A stretch of 64,000 nucleotides of DNA from G965216695 sp965216695. GTDB lineage: Bacteria > Pseudomonadota > Gammaproteobacteria > Pseudomonadales > Azotimanducaceae. The DNA is taken from NCBI GenBank assembly GCA_965216695.1, contig OZ244212.1:62001-126000 (forward strand), read 5' to 3'. The notes under the pieces are model-generated. The model did no database searches and was not told the origin of the DNA. It saw only the letters and a list, made by a program, of their open reading frames with translations. This document shows positions 35,287 to 44,512 of this stretch, in pieces (within the stretch, counting starts at the first letter, position 1; each line of letters opens with the position of its first letter). The position numbers and the translations under genes are program-made.

Positions 35287-37656
35287 ATGCGAACGTTTCT
35301 TGCGAGCAGCGCGCTGGTTCTCATTGGCTTTGCGGCGGGCATTGCCTGGTTCTATTGGGGCTCTGGCGTTCCTCCGGTAAGCGCACCGAGCGCGGGCAGC
35401 GTCGAAAGATCTGAATGGGATCTGCCACGGCTACCTGAACCGTTTGCGGGACGCATTGCGCGCAGCGAACTCCGCTCGAGGGCAGCGTTTCCAGACCCGG
35501 TCCGCGCCCCAAGCGGTGCGCCCAACGTGGTACTCATTCTCACCGACGATGTTGGGTTCGGTGCATCCAGCACATTCGGCGGACCGATCCCGACCCCGGC
35601 TCTGGATGCGTTGGCTGAAAACGGTCTTGTCTACAACCGGTTTCACACCACCGCAATGTGTTCGCCGACCCGTGCGGCGCTGCTCACGGGTCGAAACGCG
35701 CACCGGGTCGGCAACGGACTCGTATCGAACCTCGCCACCGGTTACCCGGGCTACAACGGTGAGATCCCGAGAAGCGCTGCGACGATTGGCCGGATTCTGA
35801 CGGGCAACGGTTACAACACCGCCTTCTTCGGCAAGCACCACAACGTACCGGAGTGGCACTCCTCCGCCGCAGGGCCGTTCGACCTATGGCCAACCGGGCT
35901 TGGATTCGAATATTTCTATGGGTTTTTGAACGGCGACACCGACCAGTTCCGCCCTGTGCTTTACCAGGGGGTGACTCGGGTAACCGAAACCCCGGCGGAT
36001 GATTTCGTGCTGGATCGCGGCCTAGTGGATCGCGCAGTTCGGTGGTTGCACGATCAGCAGGCCGCCGCACCCGACAAACCGTTCTTTGTGTATCTTGCGC
36101 CCGGAACAGCCCACGCGCCGCATCAGGCCCCCAAACGATGGATCGACGCGTTCGACAGACAGTTCACCGAAGGTTGGGACCATGTGCGCGCCGCCACCCA
36201 TCGACGACAGCTCACACAGGGCATCGTTCCAGCGGGTACGAAGTTGACCCCACGTCCCGAGGATCTACCGCCGTGGGACAGCCTGTCGCCGGCCGCTCAG
36301 CAAATGCACGCGCGTTTCATGCAGGTGTTCGCCGCAACGCTCGCGCATCAGGACCAGCAGATGGGTCGATTGTTCAACGAGATCCGAAGAATGGGGCGCA
36401 TGGACAACACACTCGTGTTCTTCATTCAGGGCGACAACGGCGGTAGTGCGGAAGGCGGTGTCGACGGCACGCTGAATGAGATCGGCACGCTCGCCAACGG
36501 CCTGAATGAATCGGTCGAAAACATGCACGCGTGGCTTGAACGCATGGGCGGCCCAGAGACCTACCAGACCTATTCGGCCGCCTGGGCATGGGCCACGCAC
36601 GCGCCCTTTCAGTGGACCAAAACGATTGCATCCCACCTTGGCGGCACCCGAAACGGTCTGGTGGTTTCGTGGCCCAGGCGCATTCGCAATCAGGGGATAC
36701 GCTCGCAGTTTCATCATGTCGTCGACGTGGTTCCGACCATCCTGGCGGCTGCCGGTATCGGTCCGCCTGCGACGGTCGACGGCATACCCCAACTGTCGCT
36801 GGATGGGGTCGATATGTCGTACGCGTGGGATCTGCCGGACGCGCCGGAGGCGCGGCAGACTCAATACTTCGAGCTGATGGGACATCGCGCGATCTATCAC
36901 GACGGATGGATGGCCAGCACTACGCCGAAACTGCCACCTTGGAGCCAGTCCTCACCAGCGCCTGGGGAACCCCAGTGGGAGCTCTATCACCTGGAAACCG
37001 ATTTTAGCCAGAGCAATAACGTTGCAGCGGACTTCCCGCAGCGTCTGGAGGAACTGAAAGCGCTCTGGTGGCAGGAGGCGCAACGCAACGGCGTGCTCCC
37101 GGTCGACGAAAGGCGGGGCGCGCTGCGCGCCATTCCACGGCTGCTGCGCGGCACCCCTCGAACGGAGTACCGCTACTTCGCCGGGACCTCGGTGTATCCG
37201 GAGCAGGCGCCGTCGCTGATGGCCAAGGACTTCAGCGTGGTGGCAACGTTTACCGAGCCCGTGGGGCACGACACCTCAGGCGTCGTGATGGAATTGGGCA
37301 GTTACTTCGGCGGTTGGGGATTCTATCTGGACGAGGGCACGCCCGTCGTGCGCCATGCCGCCTCACAGTACGACGAAGACCGGTTCGAGATTTTCGCCGA
37401 ACGCCCGCTTGCGCCGGGGGAGCGCGAGTTGATATTCGACTTCGACTACCGGGGTTGGGGGATCCGGGGTCCTGGCAATCTCGCGATTCACGCGGGCCGA
37501 GAACGGATCGGGTTCGGGCGTATCGGCAAGACGGCAGCTCTCCCGGCGGGATTGGGCGAGTTACTCGATATCGGCGGTTCGACCGGTGTACCGGTACACG
37601 AGCGACAAGGGCCGGACACGCTGCCGCTCGGTCACGTGACGATTCGTCTGGACTAG
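35287..37656 (+). CDS. Cys-type arylsulfatase (S1 sulfatase), membrane-anchored
   Basis: A 789-residue sulfatase. An N-terminal hydrophobic stretch (residues 6-24) is a signal anchor. The metal site starts VVLILTDDVGFG (Asp87, Asp88); the formylglycine motif is Cys125-Ser-Pro-Thr-Arg in TTAMCSPTRAALLTGRN; further family blocks are FFGKHH and FIQGDNGGSAEGG. The nucleophile Cys125 must be oxidised to formylglycine by FGE or anSME. The roughly 250 residues at the C-terminus form an extra domain seen in large arylsulfatases. It starts one base after the flavoprotein stop. The SUMF1-type protein at 58.5-60.6 kb lacks the FGE cysteines, so the maturase must be elsewhere. Confidence 0.93.
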   Translation: MRTFLASSALVLIGFAAGIAWFYWGSGVPPVSAPSAGSVERSEWDLPRLPEPFAGRIARSELRSRAAFPDPVRAPSGAPNVVLILTDDVGFGASSTFGGPIPTPALDALAENGLVYNRFHTTAMCSPTRAALLTGRNAHRVGNGLVSNLATGYPGYNGEIPRSAATIGRILTGNGYNTAFFGKHHNVPEWHSSAAGPFDLWPTGLGFEYFYGFLNGDTDQFRPVLYQGVTRVTETPADDFVLDRGLVDRAVRWLHDQQAAAPDKPFFVYLAPGTAHAPHQAPKRWIDAFDRQFTEGWDHVRAATHRRQLTQGIVPAGTKLTPRPEDLPPWDSLSPAAQQMHARFMQVFAATLAHQDQQMGRLFNEIRRMGRMDNTLVFFIQGDNGGSAEGGVDGTLNEIGTLANGLNESVENMHAWLERMGGPETYQTYSAAWAWATHAPFQWTKTIASHLGGTRNGLVVSWPRRIRNQGIRSQFHHVVDVVPTILAAAGIGPPATVDGIPQLSLDGVDMSYAWDLPDAPEARQTQYFELMGHRAIYHDGWMASTTPKLPPWSQSSPAPGEPQWELYHLETDFSQSNNVAADFPQRLEELKALWWQEAQRNGVLPVDERRGALRAIPRLLRGTPRTEYRYFAGTSVYPEQAPSLMAKDFSVVATFTEPVGHDTSGVVMELGSYFGGWGFYLDEGTPVVRHAASQYDEDRFEIFAERPLAPGERELIFDFDYRGWGIRGPGNLAIHAGRERIGFGRIGKTAALPAGLGELLDIGGSTGVPVHERQGPDTLPLGHVTIRLD

Positions 37657-37812
37657 TCTGCGCGGGTGGTAGAGCGCCCGCCGATCATTCGTGCGATACT
37701 TTCACGCCAGGGCCAGACATCGTGAAACAACATATTGTGAGACAGGGGAGTGCTGCGGACCGGCGCCTTCGCTCTTAGCCCTACGCTGAGGGACAACATC
37801 CACAAACCCCGA

Positions 37813-39009
37813 ATGGACCGACAGCGTCAGCTTCTCGTGCTCGCCGTCTGTTCGGTCACCTTCATGTGCGCGAGCATTGCCGACTGGAGCCGCACGCCAG
37901 TCGCCGAACTTGCGTCGATTTCGCTGCCGAATCCTCTGTGGTCCGTAGCGGCTCAGCAGGATCGAGCGCCGCTCACCGTCGACGATCAGATTTCATTTCG
38001 GATTGAACGTGACCCACCGGTGACTGACACGTCGTTGCCGCCGGAACGCGCGCAAGCACCGCGCCGATCGCAACGTTCCGGGGCGGCAGATACGGTAGCT
38101 AGCGTTGTCGGGCGGCAGTCCCAAGCGACGGCGCAGACCACAGCGCCCGATCGCACCTACGAAAACCGAACCGTATCGGCAGCGCCGGCGTCCGGCGCCC
38201 ACGTGTCCGGCTATGTGATGTCCCCGAGCGGTCAGCCGATACCGAGCGCGAGGGTCCGATTGACGCACAACGAAACCGGTCAGCAATACGAAGCACGCAC
38301 CGACGCAGCCGGACGCTACGCGCTCACCGCGGTGCAGACCGGTACTTTCCGTGCTCACGTCACCGCGAACAAATCGCTTCGGGAGTTGCAGGTTACCGGC
38401 GTCGAGGTTGCCGGCGACGTATTGCTGGACGACTTCGAACTCGAGGCAGCGCCGGTTGCGACCTTTGCGGCCACCCTGTACGACGCCGATCGAATACCGC
38501 TTGCGAATACCGCGCTGGTGCTGGATGTGTCCGGCCGCACGACGCTGAGGCGCCGCGCTGTCACCGACGCGTACGGGACCTTCTCTGCGACAGCGATTCC
38601 ATCGGGTACGGTGCGCGTGAGCAGCACGGAGGAGCCGAAGTGGGAGTGTCCGCCCGTGGCCTTCGACGGAGAGATGCAGCAGCATTTCGATCTGATCGCG
38701 CACCGCGGGCAGTATCGACTCATCGGCCGGGTCGAAGATTCTCTCGGCCGGCCGGTGCCGCGAGCCACCGTACAGTTACTCGGCGAGGCCGACTACGGCT
38801 ACGGAGTGAGCCGGGTTACCGCCAAAAAGAGGACCGATCAGGAAGGGCGATTCGAGTTTGCGGGCCTCGCGCCGGGTCTACACACGCTTGAAGCGAGTTA
38901 TCGTCATGCCAGACAGGCTCTGCAGACGTCGGTTGCCGGTGCATCGGAGGTACTTCTGACGCTGGACCCGGACTACGATGCGCCCGGGGGCGTTACCGGG
39001 GGCAACTGA
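37813..39009 (+). CDS. Exported protein with carboxypeptidase-regulatory-like beta-sandwich repeats
   Basis: A 398-residue protein with an N-terminal hydrophobic segment (QLLVLAVCSVTFMCASIA), a disordered Pro/Thr/Arg-rich stretch to about residue 130, and two to three CarboxypepD_reg-like repeats: VSGYVMSPSGQPIPSARVRLTHNETGQ...TDAAGRYALTAVQTG, then a divergent copy, then LIGRVEDSLGRPVPRATVQLLG...TDQEGRFEFAGLAPG. Such Ig-like modules are surface or periplasmic binding units. ATG 37813 chosen for the signal; frame open to 37750. Function unknown. Confidence 0.7.
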   Translation: MDRQRQLLVLAVCSVTFMCASIADWSRTPVAELASISLPNPLWSVAAQQDRAPLTVDDQISFRIERDPPVTDTSLPPERAQAPRRSQRSGAADTVASVVGRQSQATAQTTAPDRTYENRTVSAAPASGAHVSGYVMSPSGQPIPSARVRLTHNETGQQYEARTDAAGRYALTAVQTGTFRAHVTANKSLRELQVTGVEVAGDVLLDDFELEAAPVATFAATLYDADRIPLANTALVLDVSGRTTLRRRAVTDAYGTFSATAIPSGTVRVSSTEEPKWECPPVAFDGEMQQHFDLIAHRGQYRLIGRVEDSLGRPVPRATVQLLGEADYGYGVSRVTAKKRTDQEGRFEFAGLAPGLHTLEASYRHARQALQTSVAGASEVLLTLDPDYDAPGGVTGGN

Positions 39010-39022
39010 GGCGGAGGACGTT

Positions 39023-40039
39023 TCAGTCGCCGTCCGACAGCCGCTGACACACAGCGGCCGTGAATTCGGTCGTAGACAACGTTCCACCTATGTCGCGCGT
39101 TTTCTCACCATCCGCAATACAGCCGCTCACGGCCGAACGCAGCGTGAGTGCCACATCGTCACGCCGGATGTGCTCCAGCAGCATCGCGAGCGCCAGAAAC
39201 ATCGCCGCGGGGTTGGCGAGATTTTTCCCGGCAATGTCGGGAGCGGTGCCGCCTGCGGGATCGAACATGGCAACGGTAATGTTGTGATCTTCGTCGAACG
39301 CGAAGTTGCCACTCGCACCGGTACCGAGGCTGCCGACAAGTCCCGACGCCATATCGGATAGAAAATCGCCGTACTCGTTGAGCACGAGAACTACCTGGTA
39401 GCGTTCAGGCCACAAAATGACTTTCCCGAGCAGCGCATCGAACAGCTCTACGTTGTGGTCAATGTCGGGATATGCATCGTGTACGTCTTCGACAACTTCT
39501 TCGAACAAGCCGTCCGTCACCCTTTGAATGGTGTGTTTCGATGACGACGTAACGCTCCAACCGTTGCGCCGGGCGAGTTCGAACGCGTACACAGCCGCAT
39601 GATGACAGGGTTTCCGTTCTACCATGCGAATGCTTACTGCAGCGTCATCGCCGACCAGTTGGCCCGGATCTTCGTAAGTGCCGCCGGTGCCGATACGAAC
39701 GACGTGCAGGTTTACGTCTTCGCGAAAGTTCGAGTAGATTCCCGGAATCGAGATCGCTGGCCGGTAGATCACCGAAAAGCCAATCCGTCGGCGCAGGAGG
39801 GCATTCGGGCTCACCGATTCGGTCACTGTCGGGTACTTCAGCGCGAGGCGCGTCCTCTGCAGAGACGCAACCCCTTCGTCGATTGCTGCGTCGCCGTCGC
39901 TGCGTCGACGTTGGATCGACCAGTCGACTTTTTCCAGTGAGATCTGAATGGGCAGCGCCGCGACGACGGATGCGACAGCCGCTTCCAGTTCCGGTCCTAT
40001 ACCGTCGCCAAGCAGTTCGGTGATTTCTAATGCAGCCAT
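39023..40039 (-). CDS. Divergent isocitrate/isopropylmalate dehydrogenase-family enzyme
   Basis: A 338-residue member of the NAD(P)-dependent decarboxylating beta-hydroxyacid dehydrogenases. Start ITELLGDGIGPEL is canonical, as are NEYGDFLSDMASGLVGSLG (metal-binding Asps) and GTAPDIAGKNLANPAAM (nucleotide region). The substrate region is changed: LKYPTVTESVSPNALLRRR replaces the usual LKGPTTTPIGGG form, and RIGTGGTY replaces RENTEGxY. So the substrate is probably not isocitrate or 3-isopropylmalate. Convergent with the previous gene. Confidence 0.75.
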   Translation of the reverse strand: MAALEITELLGDGIGPELEAAVASVVAALPIQISLEKVDWSIQRRRSDGDAAIDEGVASLQRTRLALKYPTVTESVSPNALLRRRIGFSVIYRPAISIPGIYSNFREDVNLHVVRIGTGGTYEDPGQLVGDDAAVSIRMVERKPCHHAAVYAFELARRNGWSVTSSSKHTIQRVTDGLFEEVVEDVHDAYPDIDHNVELFDALLGKVILWPERYQVVLVLNEYGDFLSDMASGLVGSLGTGASGNFAFDEDHNITVAMFDPAGGTAPDIAGKNLANPAAMFLALAMLLEHIRRDDVALTLRSAVSGCIADGEKTRDIGGTLSTTEFTAAVCQRLSDGD

Positions 40040-40060
40040 GATCTCAGACCCGCCGGAAAT

Positions 40061-40819
40061 TTGGCGTATGATAAGCGCCTGACACGAGGAATTCGAACTA
40101 GAGATTGGAGAATTAATTTCATTTTTTTCAATCGGTTGATTGCTAAATCTTTAGTTGTTTCGATATTGGTCGGGTTATCGCCATCCGGGTGGGGCAATGC
40201 CGCGTGGGATCTTGTCCACGCGCCTGCCACCGATTGGCACGATCGCTCGTGGCGGCAGTCGGTCGCGAGGGACCTGGTACGACGCGTGCACCTGGTCCGC
40301 GCGGTGGTTCCAGTGCAGAAGCCGAGGGCCAAGGAGTCGGTGCGCGCGGTGCTGGCAGGCGAGAAGAAACTGTCCGACGGCGCCCGCTCCCGGTTCTACA
40401 TCTCCGTCGCTCACCAGCACTATTATCTGAACGACGTCCTCACTCGACTCGATCAGGCATTGCAATGTGTTCTCGAGACGAATGCTGAGGCGCAAGAAAT
40501 GGCATGTTGGGCCGACGCGGTCGCGCTCTTTCTGCAGAATGAACGTATTGAGCTCGCAATGCAGACGCTGCGTCAGCGCCGAATGATTCCCAAAGACGAA
40601 GCGATGCCGGTTCGCGCGCAGGATCCGAGCGTGTGGTACGCCGAGTATGGGCGGGGCGTCCTCCAACGCATTCTGATACCGTATCTGGATGCAATGGCCG
40701 AGGGTGCGATTCAAAGTCCCGACGGGTCCAGTTCGACGTCGAAGACTGCCGAAGCCACAGGGACCACAGCGATGCCACGATCGCGACTCGATACGACTCA
40801 CCCGGACATACCAGAATGA
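40061..40819 (+). CDS. Exported protein of unknown function
   Basis: A 252-residue frame, TTG start at 40061, with an alternative TTG at 40136 that would start directly at a signal-like segment (IAKSLVVSILVGLSPSGWGNA). The body is helical, with repeated RxxR motifs, a paired Cys (residues about 145 and 157 in LQCVLETNAEAQEMACW) and a disordered Ser/Thr tail. Not recognised. The upstream 100 bases are A+T rich, unlike the window, so the true start is uncertain. Its stop overlaps the next ATG (ATGA), suggesting a small operon leading to the MauG-like gene. Confidence 0.5.
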   Translation: MAYDKRLTRGIRTRDWRINFIFFNRLIAKSLVVSILVGLSPSGWGNAAWDLVHAPATDWHDRSWRQSVARDLVRRVHLVRAVVPVQKPRAKESVRAVLAGEKKLSDGARSRFYISVAHQHYYLNDVLTRLDQALQCVLETNAEAQEMACWADAVALFLQNERIELAMQTLRQRRMIPKDEAMPVRAQDPSVWYAEYGRGVLQRILIPYLDAMAEGAIQSPDGSSSTSKTAEATGTTAMPRSRLDTTHPDIPE

Positions 40820-41445
40820 GTGCCTCGCGCTATAGCCGCTGGCCGCTCAATGGTTCTGAGCGCCGCGCGCGGTGGCTCTGCTGCGCGCTGCTGCTGCTGC
40901 CCCAATCAGTCTGGTCTGCGAGCACGATCATGTTCAACGGGTCGCCCGCGCAGCAGTGCTACCGTAATGTAATCAACGAGGTGTCGGACACGGAGCCGTG
41001 TTCGCTAGCCCTGGAATCTCAGCCTCTCACGGTCTATGAACGCGCGGCAACGTTTTCCAACCGCGGTATTCTGCTCGCACGATCCGGCGAAGCGTCAAAC
41101 GCGGTGAAAGATCACGACGCGGCCATTGCCATGGCGCCGGAGATTGCCAGTTTCTATATCAATCGCGCGAATGCGTATACACGCCTGAAGCAGTTCGAGA
41201 AGGGGCTCGATGACCTAAGCCGCGCAATCACGATTGCCGATCACACACTGGCGATCGCGCACTACAACCGAGCACTGATGTTCAATCGCCTGGGCGACGC
41301 ACAATCGGCGCGCAGCGACGCTGAACAGGCCGCTGAACTGGAGCCCGAGTCAGAGGAATACCGGGCCTTCCTGGACGGATTTTTGAGCCCCACACCCAAA
41401 CCCACCGCCGGTGCTGCCGACACGGACGAGGAATCTTCGAACTGA
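40816..41445 (+). CDS. Exported TPR-repeat protein
   Basis: A 209-residue protein with an N-terminal signal peptide (RWLCCALLLLPQSVWSAS) and about three tetratricopeptide repeats: ATFSNRGILLARSGEASNAVKDHDAAIAM, ASFYINRANAYTRLKQFEKGLDDLSRAI and AIAHYNRALMFNRLGDAQSARSDAEQA. Two cysteines near the mature N-terminus (QQCYRN, EPCSL). A periplasmic scaffold, partner unknown. Starts at ATG 40816 overlapping the upstream stop. Confidence 0.75.
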   Translation: MSASRYSRWPLNGSERRARWLCCALLLLPQSVWSASTIMFNGSPAQQCYRNVINEVSDTEPCSLALESQPLTVYERAATFSNRGILLARSGEASNAVKDHDAAIAMAPEIASFYINRANAYTRLKQFEKGLDDLSRAITIADHTLAIAHYNRALMFNRLGDAQSARSDAEQAAELEPESEEYRAFLDGFLSPTPKPTAGAADTDEESSN

Positions 41446-41463
41446 CCTGACCCGCGCGCCGCA

Positions 41464-43242
41464 ATGGCTGGACCTGAACGCTACGCCGCCAGTTACATCT
41501 GCGCCACACATGCGCGGAGGATGCGAGGTGCCGCGTGCGTATACTGGCTGGCTATGGTTGCGTCCTTATGCGTGATTTCAGGTCGACGCCGTTGGGCAGG
41601 CGCACTGCTCACGTGGGCGCTGCTTACAGCCGTGTCCGCGCATACGCGTGCGGACACCACCTGGGTGCTTGCGGGTGCAACGGATTCGGGGTTCTACCAG
41701 TTGCGTCTCAGGCCGGACGGCGGTGCGCCCGAGATTGGCGCGCTGCATGCGTGGATCGTCCAGGTGAGCGACGAACGGAACGTCGCGTTCGTGCCCGCCC
41801 ACCTCAGCGTCAGCGGTGGCATGCCCACCCACGGACATGGACTCCCGACGGAACCCGAAATCTCCCGGTTTCTCGGCAACGGGCGCTTCCGGCTTGACGG
41901 CGTGCGTTTCAACATGGCCGGCGAATGGGAATTCACGGTGCGGGTCGTCGGTCCTCGAGGTCCCGATCAGGCGACCTTTGCCTTACACATCCCTCCGTCC
42001 GAAACATCTGGCTCTGCGCCACCTGGTCGCCGAATCCAGTGGCTCACCGAGCAAGAGGAGGGTATTGCGCGCTCGATGGGCCTCTCGCGCCTGCGCGAAC
42101 CCACCGACCCGTCGAACGCGCTCATCGGCGACCCGCGCGCAATCGCGCTCGGCAAGCGGCTCTTTTTCGACACCGGTCTGAGTCGTAGCGGCAGCGTGAG
42201 TTGCGCAACCTGCCACGATCCGGAGCGCGGCTTCAGCGACCGCCGAGCCCGCTCTGTGGGTTCGGCCGAAACCACCCGGCATTCACCGTCACTCGTTGGC
42301 GCGGCGTTCAGTCGGTGGTTCTACTGGGATGGGCGCCGCGACAGTCTGTGGGCGCAGGCGGTTACACCGCTGGAGACCGCGGGTGAAATGGACAACGATC
42401 GGGTTGCCGTTGTCCGCTATGTGCTCACCGCGACTCACCTCGATACGGATTGGATGCCGGAGTGGCGCGAACTTCGTCAGCTCGTTGCCGACGACCGCCT
42501 GCCACAGCATGCAGGGCCGTTCGGCGGATCCTCAGAACGGGAGGCGTGGTTCCGATTGAACGAACAGACTCGGACGGCGGTCAACCGCGCGTTCGTGGCA
42601 ATCGGTAAATCGATCGCCGCTTTCGAGTGGACACTGCGCTGGGAGATGTCCCGCTTCGACCTGCTGGTTGCAGATGCGGAAAAATTTGGAGCCATGCCGT
42701 CAGACACGTTTACGGCGGACGAACGCGCCGGGTTGAAACTCTTCCTGGACGTTGGCCGAACGGACTGCCTGCGGTGTCATAACACCCCAACGTTCACCAA
42801 CAACGGCTTCCACAATATAGGGACGGGACCCGGCGCCGACGACACCTTTGATTACGGTCGCGCGTTCGGATTGCAGGCTGCGTTATTCGACCCGTTCAAC
42901 TGCACCGGGCTGTTCAGCGACGCGCCCGCAGATGCCTGCTCGACGCTGCGCTACACGCAGAAACGCACGCTCGACGGTCTAGCGCAGGGAGCATTCAAGG
43001 TTCCAAGCCTGCGTCAGGCCGCCACTACGCCGCCTTATCTGCACGATGGTCGCCTGGCGACGCTTACGGAGGTCGTGGATTGGTATCGGGATCCACCGGC
43101 TGGCGTGCCGCACGAGCTGCGACAGATTTCGCTGTCGGACAATGAGCGAGATCAACTGGTCGCGTTTCTACGCACCCTGTCGCCGGTATCGATTGCAAAG
43201 ACAGCTGGGCCCCACGCGAGCGCAGGCCCCGCGGTTCGCTAG
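41464..43242 (+). CDS. MauG/CcpA-family di-heme cytochrome c peroxidase with N-terminal YtkA-like domain
   Basis: A 592-residue exported di-heme protein. The signal region is about residues 31-62 (WAGALLTWALLTAVSA); possible starts are ATG 41464, 41521 or 41554. Residues about 66-175 form a YtkA/FixH-like beta domain with MPTHGHGLP, a histidine-rich turn. The MauG part begins near 195: heme 1 Cys247-Ala-Thr-Cys250-His251, heme 2 Cys435-Leu-Arg-Cys438-His439, plus WFYWDGRRDSLWAQAVTPLE and PSLRQAATTPPYLHDGRLATL. MauG enzymes complete TTQ in amine dehydrogenase by oxidising tryptophans; other members are H2O2 peroxidases. The window has a TTQ dehydrogenase but no other maturase candidate. Confidence 0.85.
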   Translation: MAGPERYAASYICATHARRMRGAACVYWLAMVASLCVISGRRRWAGALLTWALLTAVSAHTRADTTWVLAGATDSGFYQLRLRPDGGAPEIGALHAWIVQVSDERNVAFVPAHLSVSGGMPTHGHGLPTEPEISRFLGNGRFRLDGVRFNMAGEWEFTVRVVGPRGPDQATFALHIPPSETSGSAPPGRRIQWLTEQEEGIARSMGLSRLREPTDPSNALIGDPRAIALGKRLFFDTGLSRSGSVSCATCHDPERGFSDRRARSVGSAETTRHSPSLVGAAFSRWFYWDGRRDSLWAQAVTPLETAGEMDNDRVAVVRYVLTATHLDTDWMPEWRELRQLVADDRLPQHAGPFGGSSEREAWFRLNEQTRTAVNRAFVAIGKSIAAFEWTLRWEMSRFDLLVADAEKFGAMPSDTFTADERAGLKLFLDVGRTDCLRCHNTPTFTNNGFHNIGTGPGADDTFDYGRAFGLQAALFDPFNCTGLFSDAPADACSTLRYTQKRTLDGLAQGAFKVPSLRQAATTPPYLHDGRLATLTEVVDWYRDPPAGVPHELRQISLSDNERDQLVAFLRTLSPVSIAKTAGPHASAGPAVR

Positions 43243-43649
43243 GACTTCTTCAGCTGGAGCAGCCGGTCGCGCAGCCGCCGACCCTTTGCTGTCAACACGA
43301 TTGTACGTTTGCGACCGTGGCCGCGCTGCGCAACTGTTTTCATGAGCTTGGGCGCGCCTTCGCGGTTGTTCGCACGTCCCTCGCCAAGATCCAACACAGC
43401 CTGCATCACCTCGGTGTACTCGGGCGTCGCGGCACGGCCTGCGACCTCGGACATGGACTTACCTTCCTCGAGAGCAAGTCGAATGAAGTTCTGCAGTTTG
43501 CCGAGCGAGAAGACGCCCTGTCTCTGCCAGTGGGCGACTTCCTTTTGTAAATCCTGCAACCGCTTGCGTTGCGCAGCGGTCAGATCGGTTCCGCTCGACG
43601 CCTTGCTTTTGGGGCGAGATTTCGCGCGTGTTTTCGATGCTTTGCTCAC
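43239..43649 (-). CDS. MarR-like winged-helix regulator with basic N-terminal tail
   Basis: A 136-residue protein with a GTG start at 43649 preceded by GGGAGGT. Residues 1-25 are Lys/Arg/Ser-rich. The rest resembles a MarR fold: FSLGKLQNFIRLALEEGKSMSEVAGRAATPEYTEVMQAVLDLGEGR (helices and recognition helix), then the wing and linker GRKRTIVLTAKGRRLRDRLLQLKK, close to the MarR end (LTxKGR). Divergent from the glycosyltransferase pair. The intergenic sequence CTATCATAACTCCATAG (43697-43713) has CTAT/ATAG ends, perhaps its own operator. Convergent 4-base overlap with the MauG-like gene. Confidence 0.65.
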   Translation of the reverse strand: MSKASKTRAKSRPKSKASSGTDLTAAQRKRLQDLQKEVAHWQRQGVFSLGKLQNFIRLALEEGKSMSEVAGRAATPEYTEVMQAVLDLGEGRANNREGAPKLMKTVAQRGHGRKRTIVLTAKGRRLRDRLLQLKKS

Positions 43650-43825
43650 GTTACCTCCCGAAGCCGATGACGGCCCGATGCAGATCGCAACCGATGCTAT
43701 CATAACTCCATAGTGATCGGCTTTCATGCAGATGTTGTCCGTTCGCGTTCCACACCGTACTCGAATACGGCGGGTTCGCTCCGTCTTGCACATGTTCCAC
43801 AGCGCAAACTCGTTGGGACTCTCAG

Positions 43826-44512
43826 GTGACCCGTCGGCCTCGCGTAAGTGTCATCGTGCCGGTGTACAACGATTCCGATGCCCTCGCACGACTGCTGGCA
43901 ATGCTTGCGAATGCGCAGTTGGAGATTATCGTTGTGGACGCGGGGGACGCCACGCGATCGCATCTAGAGGCACTCGCCCAGGCGGCGGGTGCGCGGCTCA
44001 TTGGCTCCGCCAGGGGGAGGGGCGAACAACTCGCTACTGGCATCGCGCACGCGTCCGGAGACTACCTGTGGATGCTCCATGCCGACACGGTGGTGAGCGA
44101 TGCGTGCATCCGTCGCATACGGGGTCTTTCGGGAATCGTCTGGGGCCGATTCGACGTGTCCTTCGAGCAGGCGGGATTGCTACGGGTGGTTGCCCGACTG
44201 ATGAATTGGCGCAGCGCGCGCTGGGGTATCTGTACGGGCGACCAGGGGATCTGTGTGCACAGAGTGCTGCTAGAGCGTATCGGGGGTTTTCCGCGCATTC
44301 CGTTAATGGAGGACATAGAACTGACCCGACGCCTGCGCAGGCTGCAATCGCCCGAGCGTTGGCGTGAAACGTTGGTGAGTTCTGCCCGCAAGTGGCGAAG
44401 GGAAGGGGTCGTGAAGACTATTGTGCGAATGTGGCTGTTTCGGTTGGCGTTCTGGGCTGGCGTCTCGCCGGATTACCTGTACCAACAGTACTACGGTACC
44501 CGGCCATCGTGA
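43826..44512 (+). CDS. Family 2 glycosyltransferase (rSAM/selenodomain-associated transferase 2 type)
   Basis: A 228-residue soluble glycosyltransferase. Signatures: VSVIVPVYNDSDALARLLAML, IIVVDAGD, ARGRGEQLATGIAHASGDYLWMLHADT (DxD-like) and FPRIPLMEDIELTRRLRR. It matches the TIGR04283-type subfamily, typically paired with a TIGR04282-type gene, as here. GTG start. Product unknown, possibly glycolipid or a modified peptide. Four-base overlap with the next gene. Confidence 0.82.
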   Translation: MTRRPRVSVIVPVYNDSDALARLLAMLANAQLEIIVVDAGDATRSHLEALAQAAGARLIGSARGRGEQLATGIAHASGDYLWMLHADTVVSDACIRRIRGLSGIVWGRFDVSFEQAGLLRVVARLMNWRSARWGICTGDQGICVHRVLLERIGGFPRIPLMEDIELTRRLRRLQSPERWRETLVSSARKWRREGVVKTIVRMWLFRLAFWAGVSPDYLYQQYYGTRPS

